A stretch of 38,992 bases of DNA from an uncultured Collinsella sp. GTDB taxonomy: Bacteria > Actinomycetota > Coriobacteriia > Coriobacteriales > Coriobacteriaceae. Position numbers and translations under genes: made by a program. The stretch lies in contig CABVDH010000016.1 in the NCBI GenBank assembly GCA_902497065.1, forward strand, positions 1 to 38,992. The letters run 5' to 3'. The notes under the pieces are model-generated. The model searched no databases, was not told the origin of the DNA, and was given only the letters and a program-made list of their open reading frames with translations. Below, in pieces: positions 32,768-38,992 of this stretch. Position 1 is the first letter of the stretch. Every line of letters starts with the position of its first letter.

Positions 32768-33703
32768 CTATGCATCCACGTGAACAAGCAGGCAACGGAG
32801 CGTGCCGGAGCAGCCCTCGTAAGGGCGCTTACCGGCGCCGTAGCCGACGGCCTCGATGCGGTAGCGGGCCGGTAGGTGCTCGGACGTGCGCAGCGCGGTG
32901 ACGATGGCAGCGCCCGTGGGCGTCACGAGCTCGCCGGCGACCGGTGCGGGCGTGAGGGCGATATTGCCCGCCTGGCACAGGTTGACGACAGCGGGGACGG
33001 GAATGGGCATGAGGCCGTGGGCACAGTGGATGGTGCCGTGACCCTCGGAGAGCGACTCGACCACGATGTCCTCGATACCCAGGTCATCGAGACAGATGGC
33101 GACAGAGCAGACGTCGACGATGGAGTCGACGGCGCCCACCTCATGAAACAAGACGGTGTCGGGCGTTTTGCCGTGAGCCTTGGCCTCGGCGGCGGCGAGC
33201 GCGATAAAGATGGCGAGCGCGCGGCGCTTGGCGCCATCGCTTAACTGCGAGCCATCGATGATGGCGGTGACATCCGCCAAAGAACGGTGGTGATGGTGGT
33301 GGGTGTGGTGATGATCTTCGTGCTCATGGGCGTGGCCCTCATGGTCGTGCTCATGGCAGTGCTCGTGTTCGTGCCCGCCATGATCATGATGGTGATGCTC
33401 ATGCTCATGCCCGTGCTCATGTTCGTGCGTGTGCTCGGCAGTTGCTTCGTTGCCGTAGAGCCAGGCCATATCGTGATCGTGGTTCTCGAGCTCCTCTGCA
33501 AGCTGGACGTCGAAATCGCAGGCGTCGATGCCATGCTTGTTTACGCGTGTAACGGCAATCTCAAAGCCGTCGACCGGCAGCGTGGCAAGCTGTTCGCGCA
33601 GGTGCTCCTCGCTGGCGCCCAGATCGAGCAGGGCCGCGACGGTCATATCGCCGCTGATGCCCGAGGTGCCGTCGATGATAAGCGTGTGCTGATGGTTGGA
33701 CAT
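32768..33703 (-). CDS. larC: LarC, N-terminal part only, with histidine-rich insertion
   Basis: Nickel-insertion enzyme for the LarA pincer cofactor (DUF111 family), 311 residues. The N-terminus IIDGTSGISGDMTVAALLDL and the later FHEVGAVDSIVDV, EGHGTIHCAHGLMPIP and TPTGAAIV are the family hallmarks. Residues 91-139 contain 28 histidines, a probable nickel store. The protein stops after AVGYGAGKRPYEG...LLVHVDA, where the LarC1 portion ends; the C-terminal LarC2 domain, which binds CTP in L. plantarum, is missing and the tetR gene starts 2 bases later. AAGGAG inside the end of larB is the ribosome site. It may need a separate LarC2 or act only as a nickel-carrying subunit. Confidence 0.92.
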   Translation of the reverse strand: MSNHQHTLIIDGTSGISGDMTVAALLDLGASEEHLREQLATLPVDGFEIAVTRVNKHGIDACDFDVQLAEELENHDHDMAWLYGNEATAEHTHEHEHGHEHEHHHHDHGGHEHEHCHEHDHEGHAHEHEDHHHTHHHHHRSLADVTAIIDGSQLSDGAKRRALAIFIALAAAEAKAHGKTPDTVLFHEVGAVDSIVDVCSVAICLDDLGIEDIVVESLSEGHGTIHCAHGLMPIPVPAVVNLCQAGNIALTPAPVAGELVTPTGAAIVTALRTSEHLPARYRIEAVGYGAGKRPYEGCSGTLRCLLVHVDA

Positions 33704-33713
33704 GGAATGCTCC

Positions 33714-34496
33714 TTAACAGGCGCGGGGTGTGCCGGCGCTCAAATGATTGATAAGACTTGCCTGGTAGGCGGCACCAAAGCCGTTATCGATATTGACGAC
33801 CGAAACGCCGCTGGCGCAGGAGTTAAGCATGGCGAGCAGCGCGGCTACGCCACCAAAACTTGCGCCGTAGCCCACGCTGGTGGGAACGGCGATGACCGGA
33901 CAGCTCACCAGACCGCCGATAACGCTCGCCAGGGCACCCTCCATGCCGGCGATGGCGATGACCACCTGCGCCCGGGCAAGTTCCTCGGCATGCGCGAGAA
34001 GGCGGTGCAGGCCGGCGACGCCTACGTCGTAGAGGCGATCGACCTCGTTGCCATAGAACTCGGCCGTCAATGCGGCTTCCTCGGCGACGGGCAGGTCGCT
34101 CGTGCCGGCGCAGGCGACGACAACGCGTCCGTTGCCGGTGGGGGAGGGCTTGCCGCCCACGAGGGCGAGCTGTGCGTCCGGGACATATCCCAGGTCGATG
34201 CCGGTGCCGAGAAGCCCAGCGGTGCGCGCGGCTTTTACGCTGTCCAGGCGTGTGACCAGGATGCGCTCCTGGCCAGCATCGCGCAGCGTTTTGACAATGG
34301 CGGCAATCTGCTCGGCGGTTTTGCCGGCGCCGTAGACAACCTCGCCGGCTCCCTGGCGCACCCCGCGCGAAAGATCGAGCTGCGCAAAACCCAGATCGGC
34401 GGTCGGCGCCGTCTGGATGCGCGTGAGGGCGACTGCCGGGGCGACTGCTCCGTCGGCAACATCGCTCAGCAATTGCTCAAGATCTCGCTTATCCAT
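33714..34496 (-). CDS. larB: LarB, pyridinium-3,5-biscarboxylic acid mononucleotide synthase
   Basis: First enzyme of nickel-pincer cofactor synthesis: it carboxylates and hydrolyses nicotinic acid adenine dinucleotide. Length 260 residues, close to 246 in L. plantarum. ATG 34496 is chosen because AAGGGAAC lies 7 bases upstream. The C-terminal domain resembles PurE (AIR carboxylase): VACAGTSDLPVAEEA, GMEGALASVIGGLV and VPTSVGYGASFGG. The catalytic cysteine is Cys227 in LNSCASGVSVVNIDNGFGA. The larC start lies 10 bases after the stop, so the two are co-translated. The next required enzyme, LarE, is not in the window. Confidence 0.95.
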   Translation of the reverse strand: MDKRDLEQLLSDVADGAVAPAVALTRIQTAPTADLGFAQLDLSRGVRQGAGEVVYGAGKTAEQIAAIVKTLRDAGQERILVTRLDSVKAARTAGLLGTGIDLGYVPDAQLALVGGKPSPTGNGRVVVACAGTSDLPVAEEAALTAEFYGNEVDRLYDVGVAGLHRLLAHAEELARAQVVIAIAGMEGALASVIGGLVSCPVIAVPTSVGYGASFGGVAALLAMLNSCASGVSVVNIDNGFGAAYQASLINHLSAGTPRAC

Positions 34497-34538
34497 ATAT
34501 GTTCCCTTCGACGGTGCAAAGTCTAGCACTCAAGGGCA

Positions 34539-34574
34539 AGTTTCCGAACACTAATACAAAATTGTTCGGAAACT
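34539..34574 (-). promoter_or_regulatory. Perfect inverted repeat upstream of larB (candidate operator)
   Basis: AGTTTCCGAACA (34539-34550) and TGTTCGGAAACT (34563-34574) form a perfect 12-base inverted repeat with a 12-base spacer. On the minus strand, TTCGGA from one arm is followed by 17 bases and TAGACT, a possible larB promoter whose -35 overlaps the repeat. No T run follows in either direction, so a terminator is less likely. Confidence 0.55.
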
Positions 34575-34612
34575 AGACATAGAGGAATTAATTCTGTTGT
34601 TAGACGAATCGA

Positions 34613-35248
34613 CTAGTCGCGCAGGATGATGTCCATGGTGAGCATCAGGTTGCGCTCGTCGATGGCAAACGGGGCGGCCTCGCGCGTCTTGGGCTTGGCG
34701 CAAAACGCGATGCCCGTGCCCGCGGCCTGAATCATGGGGATGTCGTTGGCGCCGTCGCCGATCGCGACGGTGTGGGCCATATCGACGCCGCACTCAACCG
34801 CCCAGTCCAGCAGCTGGATGAGCTTGGACTCCTTGGTCACGATGTCTGCCGCCAGCTTACCGGTGAGCTTGCCGTCCACGACTTCCAGGCGGTTGGCCAG
34901 GCAAAAATCGATGCCCGCAGCGGCCACGATCTTATCGGCGACCTCGTGAAAGCCGCCGCTTACCACGCCGACCTTCCAGCCCTTGCTGTGCGCCGAGCGC
35001 ACAAGCTCCAGCGCGCCGGGGGTAAATGTCACGCGTTCAAAGGTGCGCTCGAACACGCTCTCGTCCAAGCCGGCAAGCAGCCCCACGCGCTCCTCGAGCG
35101 CCTGCTTAAAGTCCAGTTCGCCGCGCATGGCGCGTTCGGTGATCTGCGCTACCTGCTCGCCCACGCCGGCCTCTTCGCCCAACAGGTCGATGACCTCCTG
35201 GTTGATGAGCGTGGAGTCGATATCCATAACGATGAGGCGTGCAGTCAT
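34613..35248 (-). CDS. serB: Phosphoserine phosphatase
   Basis: HAD-superfamily enzyme of 211 residues catalysing the last step of serine synthesis. ATG 35248 is used with GGAAAGG 7-8 bases upstream. The HAD motifs are complete: I is MDIDSTLI (the Asp pair), II is VVSGGF, III is Lys in TKESK with IGDGANDIPMI as motif IV. The protein lacks the N-terminal ACT domain found in some SerB proteins, so it is the short form. It is divergent from aspS and 117 bases from larB, with no shared transcript needed. Related phosphatases acting on other substrates cannot be excluded, but the motif fit is close. Confidence 0.92.
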   Translation of the reverse strand: MTARLIVMDIDSTLINQEVIDLLGEEAGVGEQVAQITERAMRGELDFKQALEERVGLLAGLDESVFERTFERVTFTPGALELVRSAHSKGWKVGVVSGGFHEVADKIVAAAGIDFCLANRLEVVDGKLTGKLAADIVTKESKLIQLLDWAVECGVDMAHTVAIGDGANDIPMIQAAGTGIAFCAKPKTREAAPFAIDERNLMLTMDIILRD

Positions 35249-35504
35249 GGCGGGCCTTTCCGAGTGCAGTTGTATTGGGGCACATTGTCGCACGTGGCGC
35301 GCCTTGGCGACGGCCGCGGTGCGTCAATTGTTTCGTCTCCGTCAAGTCTTTGGGCAGGAGCCACTTTTCCGCGGCACATCGACACAGGTGCGATAAGATA
35401 GAACGCCATGTCTGGCTGCGCGGTTTACGCAGGCTGGGCAAATCTGTACGACGCCGCCCGGAACGACACGGGGCGGCACAGATCCATAAAGGAGGATCAC
35501 TGGT
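35249..35504. other. Divergent region between serB and aspS
   Basis: Carries the control signals of both genes. A TAAGAT -10-like box is at 35394-35399 for aspS. GCCGCCC and GGGCGGC form a hairpin around 35454-35476, just before the aspS ribosome site AAAGGAGG. I looked for a T-box leader (GGTGGNACCGCG) and did not find one. Confidence 0.45.
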
Positions 35505-37292
35505 ATGAGCCAGACCCGTCCCATCGACGAGCATTCCATGCACACCCGTACCTGCGGCGAGCTTCGCCGCGAGAACGTGGGCGAAGAGGTCACCCTCACC
35601 GGTTGGGTGAGCCGTCGCCGCGATCACGGCGGCCTTATTTTCTGCGACCTTCGCGACCGCGAGGGCATCACGCAGCTCACCTTCGACCCCGAGCACTCCG
35701 ATGGCGATGCCTTTAAGATCGCCGAGACCATGCGTCCCGAGTGGCCCATCAAGATCCACGGCGTCGTGCGCGCCCGTGGCGAGGAGACCACCAACACCAA
35801 GCTCGCGACCGGCGAGATCGAGGTCCTGACCGACCACGCCGAGGTGCTCAACACGTCCGTCACCCCGCCGTTCCAGATCGAGGACGGCATCGAGACCAGC
35901 GAGGACACCCGCCTGCGCTATCGCTATCTGGACCTCCGCCGTCCCGAGATGATGGCCAACCTCAAGCTGCGCTCCGACTTTACCTTTGCCATTCGCGAGG
36001 CGCTGCACAACCGTGAGTTCATGGAGGTCGAGACGCCCTCCCTGTTCAAGTCCACGCCCGAGGGCGCTCGCGACTTCATCGTTCCCAGCCGCATCCAGCC
36101 GGGCAACTTCTACGCCCTGCCGCAGTCCCCGCAGCTCCTGAAGCAGCTGCTCATGGTTGGTGGCGTCGAGCGCTACTATCAGGTTGCCAAGTGCTTCCGC
36201 GACGAGGACCTGCGTGCCGACCGTCAGCCCGAGTTCACCCAGGTCGATATCGAGATGTCCTTCGTGGACCAGAACGACGTTATGAGCGCGCTCGAGGAGG
36301 TTCTTGCCGATGCCTTCGGTCGCATGGGTGTCGAGATGCCCACGCCGCTGCGTCGTATGGACTACTGGGAGGCCATGGACACCTATGGCTCCGACAAGCC
36401 CGATACCCGCTATGGCATGCACCTGGTCGACCTGACCGACATCTTCGCCAACTCCAAGTTCAAGGTCTTTGCGACTGCCGCAAACGAGGAGGGCTCTGTC
36501 GTCAAGGCCATCAACGCCAAGGGCGCCGGTGCCTGGGCACGTGCCAAGATCGATAAGCTTGCCGGCGTGGCCTCCACGTTCGGCGCCAAGGGTCTGGCCT
36601 GGATCGCTTTCCGCGAGGACGGCTCTATCAACAGCCCCATCGTCAAGTTCTTCTCGGACGAGGAGATGGCAGCCCTGCGCGAGCGCATGGACGTCGAGCC
36701 CGGCGACCTTGTGATGTTTGCCGCCGGCCCGCGCCTGCTCTCTGACGAGATCCTGGGCGGCATGCGTTCCCACATGGCCAACGCGCTCGAGATCAAGCGC
36801 GAGGGCCACGACTTCCTGTGGGTCGTCAACTTCCCGCTGTTCCATTGGGACGAGGATCGCAAGGCTTACGCTGCCGAGCACCAGCCCTTTACCCTGCCGA
36901 CCGAGACCGACATCGCCAAGATCGAGGCCGATCCGCTGGCAGCCGGTTCTTGCACCTACGACTTTGTCATGGACGGCTTTGAGGCCGGTGGCGGCGGCAT
37001 GCGTATCCACAACGCCGAGATGCAGATGTCCATGCTCAAGCTCCTGGGCTTTACCGAGGAGCGTGCCGAGTCTCAGTTCGGCTTCCTCATGGAGGCGCTC
37101 AAGTTTGGTGCGCCCCCGATGGGCGGTTTTGCTCTGGGCCTGGACCGCGTGTGCATGCTGCTCACCGGCTCCGACTCCATCCGCGACGTCATGGCGTTCC
37201 CCAAGACGGCCAGCGGCTCCGACCTTATGTCGGGCGCTCCGAGTGCCGTTAGCGGCGCCCAGCTCAAGGACGTCAGTCTGCGCCTGATGTAG
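35505..37292 (+). CDS. aspS: Aspartyl-tRNA synthetase, probably non-discriminating
   Basis: Class IIb synthetase of 595 residues, the bacterial size with the GAD insertion domain. The anticodon-binding OB fold is at about residues 15-115. The catalytic core shows ALPQSPQLLKQLLM, motif 2 FRDEDLRADRQPEFTQVD and motif 3 GFALGLDRVCMLL. The position that separates discriminating from relaxed enzymes reads RRRDHGG (His41 here), the form described for non-discriminating AspRS, which also charges tRNA-Asn for later amidation by GatCAB. AAAGGAGG lies 8 bases before ATG. It is a single-gene unit. Confidence 0.96.
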   Translation: MSQTRPIDEHSMHTRTCGELRRENVGEEVTLTGWVSRRRDHGGLIFCDLRDREGITQLTFDPEHSDGDAFKIAETMRPEWPIKIHGVVRARGEETTNTKLATGEIEVLTDHAEVLNTSVTPPFQIEDGIETSEDTRLRYRYLDLRRPEMMANLKLRSDFTFAIREALHNREFMEVETPSLFKSTPEGARDFIVPSRIQPGNFYALPQSPQLLKQLLMVGGVERYYQVAKCFRDEDLRADRQPEFTQVDIEMSFVDQNDVMSALEEVLADAFGRMGVEMPTPLRRMDYWEAMDTYGSDKPDTRYGMHLVDLTDIFANSKFKVFATAANEEGSVVKAINAKGAGAWARAKIDKLAGVASTFGAKGLAWIAFREDGSINSPIVKFFSDEEMAALRERMDVEPGDLVMFAAGPRLLSDEILGGMRSHMANALEIKREGHDFLWVVNFPLFHWDEDRKAYAAEHQPFTLPTETDIAKIEADPLAAGSCTYDFVMDGFEAGGGGMRIHNAEMQMSMLKLLGFTEERAESQFGFLMEALKFGAPPMGGFALGLDRVCMLLTGSDSIRDVMAFPKTASGSDLMSGAPSAVSGAQLKDVSLRLM

Positions 37293-37351
37293 GGAAGCGG
37301 CTACATATTGCCTGTAACGAGGTTGTGAGGACATGGGGTGACCGGACGTCG

Positions 37352-37399
37352 AGGAAACTGCGTCCCAGAACCCAGCCAAATAACGGGTCGCACTTTCCG
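37352..37399. repeat. Hairpin unit 1 after aspS
   Basis: GGAAACTGCGTCCCA on the left and CGGGTCGCACTTTCC on the right form an imperfect stem with a 15-20 base loop. It is directly followed by a related unit at 37414-37461. Confidence 0.6.
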
Positions 37400-37413
37400 G
37401 TTGAGCCTTCTGG

Positions 37414-37461
37414 CGGAAACTGTGTCCCATCATTGACGCTCGAAATGGGATGCGATTTCCG
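37414..37461. repeat. Hairpin unit 2 after aspS
   Basis: CGGAAACTGTGTCCCAT (37414-37430) pairs with ATGGGATGCGATTTCCG (37445-37461), with wobble pairs in the middle. The left arm is almost the same as in unit 1 (GGAAACTGYGTCCCA), so the two are diverged tandem copies. Confidence 0.7.
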
Positions 37462-37548
37462 TCCCGCCCTCAACAAGCATCTAACGCTACAATAACTACC
37501 ACGTGGCTGGGTTTTGCCGGCCGAGTGTGCGATGTCGCGGGAGGGGAC

Positions 37549-37797
37549 ATGGTCGAGTTTACAAAGACGATTAAAGATCCGTTGGGATTACATGCCCGCC
37601 CGGTTGCGCTGCTCTATGACATCATTGCCAAGCATCGTAGCGACGTGTCAGTCAGCATCGGCGATCGCCACACGGATGGCCGCGATGTCATGGGACTCAT
37701 GGCCCTCTATGGTGAGTGCGGCGAGGACATCATCTTCCGCGTTTCGGGCGTAGACGAGGCTTCCTGCGTTACGTCGATCAGAAATCTCTCGCTTTAA
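37549..37797 (+). CDS. HPr-family phosphocarrier protein
   Basis: Small phosphocarrier of 82 residues of the PTS sugar system. ATG 37549 is chosen because GGGAGGGG lies just upstream; it places the phosphorylated histidine at His15 in GLHARPVALL, the canonical position. The rest aligns without gaps to Bacillus subtilis HPr, but the regulatory Ser46 is Asp46 here (GRDVMGLM instead of KSIMGVM). HPr kinase control at that site is therefore impossible. PTS enzyme I is not adjacent. A TACAAT -10-like box is at 37488-37493. It is a single-gene unit ended by a strong terminator. Confidence 0.9.
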   Translation: MVEFTKTIKDPLGLHARPVALLYDIIAKHRSDVSVSIGDRHTDGRDVMGLMALYGECGEDIIFRVSGVDEASCVTSIRNLSL

Positions 37798-37804
37798 GCA
37801 TGAC

Positions 37805-37844
37805 AGGGCGTGGTAAAGGATGGTCCTTTGCCGCGCTCTTTTGT
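37805..37844 (+). terminator. Terminator of the HPr gene
   Basis: AGGGCGTGGTAAAGGA, TGG loop, TCCTTTGCCGCGCTCT, with 16 consecutive pairs including wobbles, then TTTTGTTT. It starts 8 bases after the stop. Confidence 0.88.
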
Positions 37845-37889
37845 TTCGTATAGGAAACTTTTTCGAAATCTGAATGGGGACCCTTTCCA

Positions 37890-37943
37890 AAAAGTTAACC
37901 ACGTGTTAGTTTACTAAAGCGAACATAGGCGTGGTTAACTTTT
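37890..37943 (+). promoter_or_regulatory. Nested palindromes upstream of feoA (candidate iron operator)
   Basis: AAAAGTTAACCACG (37890-37903) and CGTGGTTAACTTTT (37930-37943) form a perfect 14-base inverted repeat. In its centre is a smaller perfect palindrome, TTAGTTTACTAA (37906-37917), with TTAG/CTAA halves like DtxR/MntR-family sites. It lies 43 bases before the first feoA, so a metal regulator is likely. Confidence 0.5.
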
Positions 37944-37985
37944 ACCGCGTCGATGTTGAGGACGAACTGACGTTAGGAGCCACTC

Positions 37986-38228
37986 ATGTCTTGCGGACCG
38001 CAGATGCCGGCCATGCCGCTTTCGATGGTAAAAGCGGGCGAAACCGTGCGCGTGTCTCGTGTAAAGGGCAATGAGGACATGAAGCACCACCTCAAGGACC
38101 TCGGCTTTGTCGAGGGCAACGAAATCCACGTGGTGAGCTCGAGTGGCGCCAATATCATCGTCACGGTGCTGGGTGCACGCTTTGGCATCGATTCCAAAGT
38201 TGCCATGCACATCATGACCGTCGGTTAG
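37986..38228 (+). CDS. feoA: FeoA-family protein, first copy
   Basis: Small cytosolic SH3-like protein of 80 residues that assists FeoB ferrous iron uptake. The core phrase VKGNEDMKHHLKDLGFVEGN is the FeoA pattern, followed by VVSSSGANIIVTVLGARFGID. About 13 extra residues with a Cys (MSCGPQMPAMPLS) precede the core. TAGGAG lies 6-7 bases before ATG. It is first in a feoA-feoA-feoB operon; the second feoA starts 39 bases downstream. Confidence 0.9.
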   Translation: MSCGPQMPAMPLSMVKAGETVRVSRVKGNEDMKHHLKDLGFVEGNEIHVVSSSGANIIVTVLGARFGIDSKVAMHIMTVG

Positions 38229-38267
38229 TCCACAGCATTTCATAAAAACCGAAAGGGGGACAAGAGG

Positions 38268-38489
38268 ATGAAGACGTTGGGTGACGTTAAGGTGGGCGAG
38301 AGCTCCACCATCGTCAAGCTTCACGGTGAGGGTGCGCTTCGCCGCCACCTTATGGACCTGGGGCTCATCAAGGGCACTTCGTTCAAGGTCGTGAAGGTTG
38401 CACCGCTCGGTGATCCGGTCGAGATCAACGTGCGCGGCTACGAGCTTTCCATCCGCAAGGAGGAGGCCGCCGTCGTCGAGGTCCAGTAA
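38268..38489 (+). CDS. feoA: FeoA-family protein, second copy
   Basis: A 73-residue FeoA with the phrase LHGEGALRRHLMDLGLIKGT and the conserved end GDPVEINVRGYELSIRKEEA. It is a more typical FeoA than the first copy and shares only the fold pattern with it, so they are old paralogues rather than a recent duplication. GAAAGGGGG precedes the start. feoB follows after 123 bases. Confidence 0.93.
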   Translation: MKTLGDVKVGESSTIVKLHGEGALRRHLMDLGLIKGTSFKVVKVAPLGDPVEINVRGYELSIRKEEAAVVEVQ

Positions 38490-38517
38490 GGACTCGCGGC
38501 GCATATTTCTGCAGATA

Positions 38518-38537
38518 AAGTTAGGTTTTTCTAACTT
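38518..38537 (+). promoter_or_regulatory. Palindrome before feoB (candidate metal-regulator site)
   Basis: AAGTTAG (38518-38524), six bases, CTAACTT (38531-38537), a perfect 7-base inverted repeat with the same TTAG/CTAA halves as the site before the first feoA, though the inner spacing differs. It suggests feoB has its own metal-responsive control. Confidence 0.45.
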
Positions 38538-38612
38538 AATGCAGCATCTTTGAAGCACATTATCCAGCCTGCGCGGAGAAAGCAGCGCAGGCACACAAGG
38601 AAGAAGGATTGA

Positions 38613-38992
38613 ATGGCGGATTCTCAGATCCATGTCGCGCTGGCGGGTAACCCCAACTGCGGCAAGACCACGCTTTTCAACCTGATCACCGGCGCCAACG
38701 GCTACGTTGGCAACTGGCCCGGCGTCACGGTTGAGAAAAAGGAGGCCAAGCTCCTAAGCGACAAGAACGTTACCATCACGGACCTCCCTGGTATCTACTC
38801 GCTTTCCCCCTACAGCCCCGAGGAGCAATGCTCGCGCGATTATCTCATGAGCGGCGAGCCCGATGTGGTCGTCCAGGTTGTCGATGCCACCAACCTCGAG
38901 CGCAACCTGTACCTGGCGCTTCAGGTTATCGAGACCGGCCTGCCCGTGGTCGTTGCCCTCAACATGGCCGACCTGGTCGAGAAGAACGGCGA
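38613..38992 (+). CDS. feoB: FeoB ferrous iron transporter, partial
   Basis: Start of the large membrane ferrous iron transporter; only the first 126 residues are in the window. The N-terminal GTPase domain is clear: G1 GNPNCGKTT, switch region NWPGVTVEKKE, G3 DLPGIYSLSPYS and G4 NMAD. ATG 38613 has AAGAAGGA upstream. It completes a feoA-feoA-feoB cluster for iron uptake under anaerobic conditions. The frame runs off the right edge, so the 5' end is complete and the 3' end is missing. Confidence 0.95.
   Translation, partial: MADSQIHVALAGNPNCGKTTLFNLITGANGYVGNWPGVTVEKKEAKLLSDKNVTITDLPGIYSLSPYSPEEQCSRDYLMSGEPDVVVQVVDATNLERNLYLALQVIETGLPVVVALNMADLVEKNG

Noticed and set aside
35400..35504. T-box riboswitch in the aspS leader
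   Set aside because: The conserved GGTGGNACCGCG antiterminator element is not present; only a short GC hairpin is seen.
35106..37433. 775-codon open frame antisense to aspS
   Set aside because: Covers a complete aspS and part of serB; no domain and no start signals.
37890..37943. Bidirectional terminator between the HPr gene and feoA
   Set aside because: The stem has a 26-base loop and the HPr gene already has a strong terminator at 37805-37844. The inner TTAG/CTAA palindrome fits an operator better.
1..38992. CRISPR array, prophage or insertion sequence
   Set aside because: No regularly spaced direct repeats, transposase, integrase or phage structural genes were found; the repeats present are intergenic hairpins.

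Overview
The window looks like chromosomal DNA from a Coriobacteriia gut bacterium, most like Collinsella. This is inferred from the high GC content, the strong G/C third-position bias, the mix of actinobacterial-style two-component genes with Firmicute-like anaerobe genes (lactate racemase, CpsB/CpsD phosphorelay, Feo iron uptake), and the intergenic hairpins. No database comparison was possible. It contains about 30 protein genes and three tRNA genes. There is no phage, transposase or CRISPR array, and the last gene (feoB) is cut by the window end.

Layout. Positions 1-510 hold two identical tRNA-Arg(ACG) units, each with its own promoter and terminator, plus the terminator of a unit further left. 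Next come a large unrecognised protein (629-3070), tRNA-Ser(GCU), and a D,D-carboxypeptidase on the minus strand that diverges from a VanR/VanS-like two-component pair (4925-6885). A phosphate-type block follows: PstB ATPase, PhoB-like regulator and PhoR-like kinase (6989-10085), without pstS, pstC or pstA. A polysaccharide tyrosine-phosphorylation cassette (chain-length protein, BY-kinase, PHP phosphatase; 10281-12345) is followed by an acetyltransferase and HtpG. Two adjacent YhgE/Pip-type membrane proteins (15440-20395), an EamA transporter, an M20 amidohydrolase with an MFS transporter, and then hisS and ppc follow.

The stretch 29865-34496 is a lactate-racemase locus: larA and larD (aquaglyceroporin) on the plus strand, facing larB-larC-tetR on the minus strand. 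LarA residues fall exactly on the numbering known for Lactobacillus plantarum LarA if translation starts at a TTG. The larC product has a 28-histidine nickel-binding insertion but lacks the C-terminal CTP-binding domain. No larE is present in the window. The right end carries serB, aspS, an HPr-like phosphocarrier with Asp at position 46 in place of the regulatory serine, and feoA-feoA-feoB.

The most unusual non-coding feature is a pair of roughly 120-bp inverted-repeat elements, after ppc and after larD. They share an almost invariant core, but their outer arms differ strongly between the copies and are perfectly self-complementary within each copy. Other clustered hairpins lie after htpG, between the MFS gene and hisS, and between aspS and the HPr gene. 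Possible leader terminators precede htpG and larA, and candidate operators precede the PhoB-like gene, larB, feoA and feoB.
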